A DNA stretch of 20,567 nt from Chara braunii (Eukaryota; Streptophyta; Charophyceae; Charales; Characeae): the NCBI GenBank assembly GCA_003427395.1, contig BFEA01000390.1:442811-463377 (forward strand), written 5' to 3'. The translations under genes were made by a program, and so were the position numbers. Every line of letters starts with the position of its first letter. Position 1 is the stretch's first letter. Positions 8,599-15,956 of this stretch are shown piece by piece. A model generated the notes under the pieces. The model had not been told where the DNA came from and did no database searches. It saw only the letters and a program-made list of their open reading frames with translations.

Positions 8599-9461
8599 CT
8601 CTACACTCCTGCTCAATAATTTTTAAGCTTCTCCTTTTGATCGCGGTTGAGTAGCTTCCAGCGATGTAGCTCGAGGTGAAGGCTAATCGCTAAGTGAAAA
8701 GTCCCTTATTTATTCAATTATTAATTTTTTTATTATTAAATGTTTCGGCTTGATTACAATGAAGTGACAGGCACCACCGTAGTCCTTAGTAGAGAAGGGA
8801 GAAACCTGATCCTATTGGCACTGACTTTCTCGAACGGGCACTGACTTTCTCCAACGTTGCCACTCCAAATGAGGGTGATGGTAGGGGAGCGTATGTGGTC
8901 ACACGACTACAGTTGCATCCAGCTCTACGTGAACAAATTTTCCCAGTGCGATGTGATTTTGGGCATACATGCTTGCTGTGCCCTGCCCTCTGATCAGAAG
9001 TTTGTGTCTACTATCCTATCAGGCATCTCAAGTTATCAGATGGAGGCTGATAGACTTCATCTGAGGGTCTTACAGGGCATTTTTGGGCCCCCCTCCTAAA
9101 CGGTCTCATGACAGTCCCTTCTATTGCGTTTTTTCGCATGGGTTCTTGAGGTAAGTTCTAATCAAGGGACACTGTTTTTTTTTTCGAGCAATTAAAGATT
9201 AGAACCTTTTGAGGAAAAGAGGTGAAACGGTTTCACCTTTTTGCAGTCATAGATGCAGGCCCTAGAGTTCAATCCCCAGACCTCACCTTACCCATGTACA
9301 GTATCGAGTTGACCCCCGAGTGTTTGAACCCGTGACCTTTGTGTTTCAGTGGTTGGTTGTTTGTCTGTCGTAGGTCTGTGTAGATGTAGGGGTTCGATCT
9401 GTAGGTCTGTCAAGTAGGGGTCATAATTGTGTAGAGGTCGAAACTGCTAGGCTAGAGGTCT
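8599..9461. other. Spacer between elements B and A
   Basis: No gene is recognised. The stretch has an AT-rich part (8690-8760), a T10 run (9175-9184) and a perfect 9-bp inverted repeat aggtgaaac/gtttcacct (9221-9239). An 80-codon plus-strand reading frame (8857-9099) resembles nothing I know. This is pre-insertion sequence for element A, and it ends in the target duplication. Confidence 0.6.
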
Positions 9462-9466
9462 GTAGG
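9462..9466. repeat. Target site duplication, left copy (GTAGG)
   Basis: gtagg directly precedes the left LTR of element A and is repeated directly after the right LTR at 19493-19497. A 5-bp duplication is normal for Ty3/gypsy integration. Confidence 0.95.
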
Positions 9467-10237
9467 TGTTGCATACCGTAACGGTGCAGACCAGAACAAG
9501 AACCGACCTCTCTCACAAAGTACAAGATAGCGTAGCGGAAGACTTAGATACCAATGATCCGAACAATAAATGTTGCAATGCACCCTCAAACATACATCGT
9601 CATCATTCGATGGTGTGAAGGGGCCTGGGGCTCACACAGGAAGAATGCGCCAGTCCCCAACCATACACAGACGAAGAAGAGGGGGGTAGACGAAGAAGAA
9701 GCGAAGATGGGAATGTTGTCAACACCAAGTCTTTGGTACAGGTCCCAAATAATCCCCTGTCAAATGTTTGAATCCCCCATGTCGAGTCTGGATCCAATGT
9801 CGTCAAATCTCGAAGTCACAACTCTCTCTCTCTCTTTCGTATTCTGCAGATACTGAGAAGTCAGGTAGCGAGAGGGTGAAGAAGAGAAGAGGACGAAGAA
9901 GAACTCTCTCTCTCTCTCTCTCAGTCCGGTACTAACCTGTGAAGTTGGCGCCTTGATGCAGGTACCTTGAAGATGGAGTTGGAGCTATGGCGCTGGCAAG
10001 TCTCCCTGGCCTCCACCAGCCATCTCTCTCTCCAAAACTACTCTGCTCCTACCAGCGCCCAGCGCTGAAGACTACCACTACAGCTACTAGCGCCCAGTGC
10101 CGAAGACTACTGCTAGCGCTAAAGCTCCTGCAGCGCTCCTCCAGAGTGCTGTTGCCGAATCCTGAAGACTACTCTTGCCTTCTGCACGTGAAGTGCCTGG
10201 GAAGTTCCTATGAACTACCTCGCGCCTGTCTGTAGGG

Positions 10238-10265
10238 CGGGCCAGTCTTATATAGTGCTGGCCCG
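10238..10265 (-). promoter_or_regulatory. TATA box within an 8-bp inverted repeat (3' LTR)
   Basis: The minus strand reads TATATAA (10248-10254). It is flanked by perfect arms cgggccag (10238-10245) and ctggcccg (10258-10265). The identical arrangement is in the other LTR. This is the likely Pol II core promoter at the U3/R boundary. Confidence 0.7.
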
Positions 10266-10402
10266 TCTAGGAGGCTGCTCTTGCCAATGCCCAAACGTGC
10301 TAGATCCTGAGGAAGCTTCCGGGAGGCTGCTCTTGCCAATACCAGAACGTGCTAGCACCTGAGGAAGCTTCAGGGTAGTTTCCAGGTAGCTTCTGGCTAA
10401 CG

Positions 10403-10665
10403 ACTGAGGGCCTATAGGCCCTTGTTTTCAGGCTGAACGGACACAGGGCCTGTAGGCCCTCGTTTTCAGGCTGTCAGTCTGACACGACACAGGGCCTGTA
10501 GGCCCTTGTTTTCAGGCTGTCAGGCTGAAACGACACAGGGTCTGTAGGCCCTTATTTTCAGGCTATCAGGCTGAACCGACACAGGGCCTGTAAGCGCTTG
10601 TTTTCAGGCTTGTAGGCTGAAAACGACACAGGGCCTGTAGGCCCTCGTTTTCAGGCTTTTAGGCT
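10403..10665 (-). repeat. 46-bp tandem array in U3 (3' LTR)
   Basis: About six units contain gggcctgtaggccc then ttttcaggct. The gggcc words start at 10446, 10492, 10538, 10584 and 10631, spaced 46-47 bp. Each unit contains short palindromes (gggcctgtaggccc). The position upstream of the TATA box suggests an enhancer-type array; this is inference. Confidence 0.93.
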
Positions 10666-10716
10666 GAGAACGCTGATCGGGCCCTTCAGGCCTGTGTGGC
10701 TGCACAGTATGCCACA

Positions 10717-10729
10717 CCCCCCCCTCCTT
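10717..10729 (-). other. Polypurine tract, element A
   Basis: The minus strand reads AAGGAGGGGGGGG directly next to the right edge of the 3' LTR, the expected primer for plus-strand DNA synthesis. It lies about a dozen bases past the pol stop codon. Confidence 0.9.
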
Positions 10730-10741
10730 AACAGACCGAGC

Positions 10742-11750
10742 TTACGTGCGAGGGCGAAGCGGTCTGTCTGAGGGAGGGACCAAAGTCTGGGTGGGAGGGG
10801 CAGGTCGTGAAGCTTCCCTAGCTGACCTTTGTCGCTCGTAGTCAGAGTAGATCAGCGGTGCGGATGCTTTCAAATCTGCTCCTGAAATCCATCGGGTGTC
10901 ATCGGGATCGCATGCTTTGAAGGTAGCATTGTACTGTCGAGGCTTGCTGCTGTACTTGCGATCCGTGATGACGAGGTCAACTTCCTGATGACCATCCATA
11001 GATGGAGGGTCTTGTGATCGTCGGCCCGGGAAGTCGTCGCTCTTAGCTGGTGTATATGTCGCCAGCTTTGAGGCGGGAAAGACTGGATGGACCGTCAGAT
11101 GCGGGGGCATGTTGATCACAAATGAGGGGCCATCGGGCTCATCCCCCGCGGCTGATGTTACGGGCCATGGTCCAAACCACTTGGGGAGTAGTTTGCACGA
11201 AACATCCTGCTCGAGTGCAAACTCTTCCGCGGAGACCCAAACCAGATCACCGGCGCGGATGGGACATGGCACGCGACACTTGTTGGCTTGCTGTTGCATG
11301 CGGACTTGGGCTTTTTGCATGTTCGCGAGGGCGTGTGCCAACAATTCCCTGTACTTCCGGACGAAAGCGCGAGAGCAAGCAGCGTCTAGGTCGGCTGTTC
11401 GTGGAAGGAGAAGATCAGCGAAGATACGGCCTTCCCGGCCACCGTGGTGCAACTCGAATGGAGTCACACAGATCGCCGGATGCACCGAAGTGTTGTAGGC
11501 GAACTCGATGTCGGGGAGGCAGTCAACCCAATCCTTCTGATCCGGACGGATGAGTGTACGAAGCATCATTTGAGTGGTTTGATGTGCCCACTTCATTTGC
11601 CCGTCTGTTTGTGGATGCCAAGCCGAACTTGGTTTCATCTTGGTGTTGGATTCCTGCATGAGAGAAGTCCAGAATGCCGACATGAAACGAGTGCCGAGGT
11701 CGCTAACGATGTCCTCCGAAACGCCGTGGCTGCAAATCCAGCCGGTGTGC
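10742..11750 (-). pseudogene. Element A pol: integrase core end and chromodomain-like tail
   Basis: This is the downstream part of the integrase. Right to left: the second core Asp in DIVSDLGTRFMSAFW (near 11690) and the third-residue region HPQTDGQMKWAHQ (near 11600), where the usual catalytic Glu after DGQT is Lys. Then come DWVDCLPDIEFAYNTSVH and the GPWPV...INMPPHLTVHPVF C-terminal motif (about 11070-11180). The tail (about 10868-10987) holds EVDLVITDRKY, RQYNATFK and DDTRWISGADL. That spacing resembles a chromodomain, which in chromoviruses directs integration to marked chromatin. The stop TAA is at 10742-10744. It is separated from the upstream part by frameshifts near 11745-11765. Confidence 0.88.
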
Positions 11751-11764
11751 AAGAGGCGCCAAGT

Positions 11765-12815
11765 TCGGGAGCCGTGGCATAGTACTTCGAGGAAGAAATC
11801 GCGCATACTTGCCCAAACGGTCAGTGACCGTGAGGATTCCGTCGTGCCCGAGGCGGTCGCGGGGAAATGGACCGGTGCCGTCCATGGCAATGGAGAGGCC
11901 GGGTTCCCATGGGATGGGCATCGGGCGCAACTCGCCGTAGGGATTGCGGTTGCGGGGCTTGCTCCGTTGGCAAACTTCGCAAGAGTCGCAATGCCGAGTG
12001 ACATCGGTAATGAAGTCGGGTCATCGGAACCGTTACCGAAGTCGTGCAATATTGCGATTGACTTTGAAATGGCCGGCGAGTCGTGAGTCATGGTACTCAC
12101 CGAGAAGGCGAGTCCGAAGACGACGATCGTGTGGGACACACAAGAAGTCCTTGCCTCGCGAGTGGAGAAGCAAATACCCGTCGACGATGCGATAGTGGCT
12201 GGCCGACGGGTGATCCGAAAATAGCTGCGCATACAACGTGGCGAAATCCGGGTCAGACTCATAGCCCCTGATGACGTGTTGCATTAGTTCCTCGTCGAAT
12301 GCGAAGGCATGATGTGTCATAGCGCAAATATCAGGTTTTCGCGAGAGTGCATCTGCTGCGCGATTGGAGAGGCCGGCGAGATGTTTCGGTGTGAAGTCGA
12401 ATTGCTCGATGAAGTACATCCATCGTCCGATCGTGCTGCTCACCGTATCCTGCATCTTGTAGTAGGTCAATGGGTTGTTGTCCGTGACCCATGTGAACCT
12501 ACGACGCCCAAGGAGGAAGTGCCGCCATCGCTTGAGAGCCATCACGAATGCGAGCAGCTCCTTCTTCCTTGCATCATCAAGTGAATTGATGGGAGGCACC
12601 TTGTGGCTGAAATACTCCACGGGGTGCCAGTCGTCGCCGTCGTGTTGTTCCAAGACTGCCCCAATGCCATAGCCGGAAGCGTCAGTTGTCACTCTCCTTG
12701 GCAGGGTGGGGTCGTAGATGCTAAGGACGGGTGCCATGAGCATGACCGTCTTGAGTGCTTGGAATGACTGGCGTGCATCGTCATCAAATATGAATGGCAC
12801 CTTTGGCGATTGAGT
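11765..12815 (-). pseudogene. Element A pol: RNase H and integrase N-terminal part
   Basis: RNase H acidic residues are visible in TTDASGYGIGAVLEQ, DARKKELLAFVMALKRW, WVTDNNPLTYY and NRAADALSR (12330-12720). The integrase zinc-binding region follows, with GEYHDSRLAGHF and CDSCEVCQRSKP (11970-12110). The first core Asp is in SIAMDGTGPFPRDR (near 11880). The frame holds two in-frame stops, TAA at 12033-12035 and TGA at 12021-12023, at positions readily explained by single transitions (for example CAA to TAA and TGG to TGA). It starts after a frame-changing deletion near 12810-12816, where about ten residues that normally link reverse transcriptase to RNase H are missing. Confidence 0.88.
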
Positions 12816-14703
12816 ACCCGGTGATGATGTGTTGATAGTAGCCCGCCAACCCCATGAATGAACGAACGTCCGTGGTGTTGGTGGGCTCGGGCCATACGCG
12901 GATGGCCTCGATCTTATCCGCAAGCGGACGGATGCCTTGCGGTGTCACATAATGTCCCAAGTACTCTAGCCCTTGCCGTGCGAATTCACATTTGTCGCGG
13001 TTGGCTTTGTACTTGGCTTGTCGTAGCCGCTCCAAAACGGTGCGCAGGTGCTCCACATGCTCGTCCAAACTCCGACTGTACACCAGGATGTCGTCGAGGT
13101 AGATGAGTACGAATCTATCCAGCATGTGTTGGAACTCCGTTATCATAGCCGCTTGGAATGTGGCCGGGGCATTCGTAAGGCCAAAAGGTATAACCAGCCA
13201 TTCGAAATGCCCATATCGCGTCTTAAACGCGGTCTTGTAGCGGTCCTCCTGCCGAATCTCGAGTTGGTGATATCCCGATTTGAGGTCAAGCTTGGAGAAG
13301 AACTTGGCGCTGCCCAGCCGTTCGAGGAGGTTGTCGATGCGCGGAAGAGGGCCGACGCTCTTGACGGTCTGCGCGTTGAGCTTGTGATAATCGATGCACA
13401 ACCGCAAATCCTTGTTCTTCTTCCGGACGAAGAGAACGAGAGCGCCGTATGGCGAGGAGCTAGGTCGAATCCAGCCTTTCTCGAGAAGGTCGTCGAGTTG
13501 TGCCCGTAGCACACTTAACTCTTCCTCGCTCATGCGGTAGATGCAACCACGCGGAGGTACGGCCCCGACCTCGAGGATGATCTCGTGGCGGATTGGCCGA
13601 TCCGGTACTACTCCGTGCGGGGCTTCGAATACGTCGCCATAGGCGTCGAGAAGCTTGGTGATGCTTGGGTCCGGTGATGAGTCCGTCGATGGGATGTCTT
13701 GGGGCGGGAAGGCGTGAAGAAAACACACATCCATCTCCTCGATGTCATCGCTGATGATGGAAGCTCGAATGCTTGCAGCGGACACCACGTGGCAGCTGAT
13801 CGAAGGGTGAGGAGGAGGCACCGTGGATGGGACTAGTACTACGTTCCGGTCACGATCGTGAACGTTGCGGCGGTAGAAGTTCACCGGGTGATTCTCGCTT
13901 CGTAGCCATGACATGCCCAAGATCATGTCGAACTTGGTGTCCAAAATGTCGAAGGACACGGCCTCACTTGCATGCGGGGCAAAGTACACAGGGACGATAT
14001 CAATACACCGGTGGATTGACTTGTGCGTGTGAATGTCGGCCAACGTGACTTGTGTGGGCTGCGACTTCCTTCGAACGCGTGGCCCAAGGCCAACGCGTAC
14101 CATAAAGTATTAGCTCATGTAGTTGCGAGTAGCTCCGCAATCTATCAAAGCGTTGCAGGTCGCATCTCCGATCTGAATGCGTATGTACAACAATGGCGCG
14201 TCGATGTCGTCGTACCGTTGTGTCTTGAACTCGCGGTCGATCTTCGCAACGTAGTCGTGAAGGTCGACAACCTCTACTCCAGCGTCCATCAACAGAGCTG
14301 GTACTGCAGTGTGCAAGTAATCCTGCAATTGTGCCATGAGCATAGTGCAATACGGTTTCGGCAATCGACCGGACGGGGGAAGGGCCATCCATTGGAAGTC
14401 CGCAAACATCAACGGGTCGAGCTCTTCAAGTCTTGACCATGACGTTGAATCCTCGGCGATAGTTGGCGGCGAAGCTGCCGAATTGGTTGCCGATGGTGGT
14501 GAAACCGTGCATGCGGTGGATTGTTGCACGTGGAGTCGTTGGTCCAACGGTGGGACCAAGTGGACAGCATAATCCTCGTAAGTGAACCGAGGACTTGCGA
14601 CATTCGCATCCTCCCTTGATGTGTAGGAGGCCGCTAGCAAGGCGACCGAATCTGGCGGAGTGAGAGGTGGAGTCGCCTCACCTCCTGCGCAACTCGGTTT
14701 CCC
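12816..14703 (-). pseudogene. Element A pol: protease and reverse transcriptase
   Basis: Protease: NALIDCGATRNYMS (near 14115-14150) has Asp-Cys-Gly at the active site, and FDMILGMSWL (near 13910-13940) is the domain's conserved end. An in-frame TAA at 14110-14112 splits the domain; reading resumes in the same frame. Reverse transcriptase: IYRMSEEEL, GWIRPSSSPYGALVLFV, CIDYHKLNAQT, FSKLDLKSGYHQLEI (first Asp), FGLTNAPATFQ, YLDD (13090-13101) and YLGHYVTPQGI. The segment ends where a deletion near 12810 shifts the frame. A long Ser/Pro-rich linker (14160-14700) precedes the protease. The frame is -1 to gag, entering at the GGGAAAC heptamer, so I give the right edge there and not at a Met codon. 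Confidence 0.92.
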
Positions 14704-14781
14704 GAGTTGATGCGAGACCGAACATCCTCCTTGCCTTGATCCGGGCATTGGGAGGTCTTGTGCTTGGTGATGTTGGTCCAT
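14634..14781 (-). pseudogene. Element A gag, 3' part (second half of zinc knuckle)
   Basis: In the gag frame this reads TNITKHKTSQCPDQGKED and stops at TAG 14634-14636. His at 14760-14762 and Cys at 14745-14747 give H-x4-C, the missing second half of the CCHC knuckle whose C-x2-C is at 15957-15968. It overlaps the open pol frame (-1) throughout. The right edge is the junction with the mitochondrial-type insert. Confidence 0.78.
14697..14703 (-). promoter_or_regulatory. Candidate -1 frameshift heptamer GGGAAAC, element A
   Basis: The gag frame reads TCG GGA AAC, so G GGA AAC sits in exact X XXY YYZ register. A -1 slip gives GGG AAA CCG, the pol frame that leads to the protease. The gag stop follows about 60 bases later. 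Downstream on the minus strand, GAGGTG...CACCTC (plus 14664-14669 and 14679-14684) or an alternative GGAG/GTGAG pairing could form a stem about 10 bases past the heptamer. GGGAAAC is a known type of retroviral slippery site. Confidence 0.68.
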
Positions 14782-14782
14782 A

Positions 14783-15232
14783 TTTCAAAATGATTTTGAA
14801 GATGGTACATTCGAATTGTTTTGTTTAAGTGGACCATCCACTCGTTTACAAAAGATTTTAATTTCGCAATTACTAAGTCATTGGTTACTCAAAATCATGG
14901 CTATTTTGTTGAGTTTTCCTGTTTTACAATTGTTATATCATTTTCAATATTCAACAGTAAATTTTTTGACTATAATAGTAGGAAGTCCAGTTTTTACTCT
15001 TATATGTGGTATTCGTTCTTGTTTGACTTTTGGATTGAGATCTACAGACTCTCGAAAAACCAATTTCTTCTTTTTTACCACATTGCCTACTTTATTACCT
15101 TTAATTCTTTTTNGTACTTCATATCAAACTGAGGACGAAGCTATAACTTTATTCATGGGATATCTATTCTTGTTTTTTTCTTGCTATCATATTCTTGTAT
15201 CAATTACTTTACGAAACCTAATAAGTCAATAA
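14783..15232 (+). pseudogene. ccmB: ccmB, 3' part (mitochondrial heme exporter subunit B)
   Basis: CcmB is the membrane subunit of the mitochondrial ABC-type system for cytochrome c maturation, and plant mitochondria encode it. The frame is open for 149 codons to TAA at 15230-15232. It starts without a start codon in FQNDFEDGT and continues through CLSG, LQKILISQLLSHW, SFPVLQLLY, TTLPTLLPLILF and ends ILVSITLRNLISQ, all recognisable from plant CcmB. Several hydrophobic membrane segments are visible. Compared with a family length of a little over 200 residues, roughly the first 55-60 are missing. One base is undetermined (n at 15113), in the codon NGT. An intact frame is unusual for an old nuclear copy. 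No nuclear targeting sequence or promoter is evident. Confidence 0.88.
15113..15113. other. Undetermined base (n)
   Basis: The only ambiguous base in the window lies in the ccmB frame. It may mark mixed signal between this copy and true mitochondrial DNA during assembly. Confidence 0.99.
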
Positions 15233-15391
15233 TATGATCACACATATCAACATTTATCTTGAATTACTACGACCTTTTTATTTTATGTTATACTCAAGAA
15301 GATGTACATCATTTATAATTTTCATTTGCTTATTCTTGACAGTAATTCTAAGCTAAGACATTGAGGTCGTTGGTCGGTCGCGTTATCTCAT

Positions 15392-15462
15392 TGGAGTATA
15401 GCCAAGTGGAAAGGCATCGATTTTTTATACCGACATGCAAAGGTTCGAATCCTTTTACTCTT
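15392..15462 (+). tRNA. trnQ: Degenerate mitochondrial-type tRNA-Gln (trnQ)
   Basis: The order is tggagta, a D arm with tagccaagtgg, an anticodon arm, and a T arm with the clear aaaggttcgaatccttt. This matches plant mitochondrial trnQ-UUG by eye. Changes visible in the fold: the acceptor's last pairs are weak (T-T and G-T), the anticodon stem has an A-C mismatch, and the 7-base loop ttttTat places TTT where TTG is expected. It is most likely a relic and not functional. Confidence 0.72.
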
Positions 15463-15567
15463 GCGATTAATTCCAATGACTTATTAAACTTCGGAAACCT
15501 CCAGCAGCATCAAAACGAAATTCTGAATTCTCTACAGAGGCTGGATTAAAATATTTCATTTTAGGTT

Positions 15568-15717
15568 CGACATAAAATCAAGCCCTTGTAAATGAGCAAA
15601 ACCAAGTGCCCGAATTTTACAACGATAAGGACAATTGGTTTCGTTGTTAACTAAATATACACCAAATTCTCCTTTGGGTGCATCTACACAGGTGTACGTA
15701 GAAGAAGTTGGTACAGA
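15568..15717 (-). pseudogene. nad7: nad7 internal fragment (mitochondrial complex I subunit)
   Basis: About 50 open codons on the minus strand contain [19 protein letters not shown] and [19 protein letters not shown]. These match the conserved C-terminal third of NADH dehydrogenase subunit 7 (49-kDa subunit). Similarity stops abruptly on both sides. To the left the frame soon hits TGA, and another minus-strand frame continues (reading [19 protein letters not shown]) that I cannot assign; its YFNPASVE vaguely recalls the end of nad9. It lies head-to-head with ccmB and trnQ, so the insert may be a mosaic or reflect a different mitochondrial gene order. Confidence 0.8.
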
Positions 15718-15956
15718 CAAGTAAATAAGATAATACAGCGTCGACCAAATCCAACCATCCCAGCTCTTATCTAGACTGAACCCTTAGCTAATGGGAATTG
15801 AAAATTGATGATGGCCCGGTGGGATTGAATTCATTGATTGCTCCAGCTTAATGAAACCTCACGGAGCATAAGTTTTTTTTCCTTCTTTGCTCGATTATGT
15901 AATCAATCGTTTATCTTACTTTGCATTCTACCCACTGTAATCTTTTTTCTGGAAAC

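Larger units (their letters stand above)
9467..10716 (-). repeat. 3' LTR of element A (1250 bp)
   Basis: It runs from TGTTGCATACC to TATGCCACA and aligns along its whole length with 18222-19492. In element sense (right to left) U3 holds a 46-bp tandem array (10403-10665) and two copies of a unit beginning gaggctgctcttgccaat (about 10270 and 10322), then a TATA box at 10248-10254. R/U5 carries (CT)n runs and GAAGAAG-rich sequence. Compared with the right LTR it lacks about 8 bases in the first array unit and has 5 extra bases near 9530. Confidence 0.96.
14782..15956. other. Mitochondrial-type DNA insert (NUMT-like) within element A
   Basis: This AT-rich block differs sharply from the surrounding element and carries plant-type mitochondrial genes: ccmB 3' part (+), trnQ (+) and a nad7 fragment (-). 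It sits exactly between the two halves of the gag zinc knuckle, so it entered an element that once was continuous. The left edge is set by the start of ccmB similarity and the right edge by the end of gag similarity, each within a few codons. I see no target duplication. 15722-15950 holds nothing I recognise and could be more organellar DNA. Confidence 0.85.

Noticed and set aside
8857-9099. 80-codon plus-strand frame in the spacer
   Set aside because: There is no recognisable motif, no conserved neighbours and no clear promoter or splice context. It could be a chance frame.
9554-9856. Reading frame present in both LTRs of element A (also 18365-18607)
   Set aside because: It recurs only because the LTRs are copies. 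The frame differs between the two and the sequence is R/U5-like.
11109-12086. Long plus-strand reading frames over element A pol
   Set aside because: They are antisense to integrase and RNase H sequence with clear motifs on the minus strand, and show no protein similarity of their own.
14821-15560. Plastid origin for the AT-rich insert
   Set aside because: The low GC first suggested plastid DNA, but the reading frames match ccmB and nad7, which are mitochondrial genes in plants, and the tRNA matches mitochondrial trnQ.
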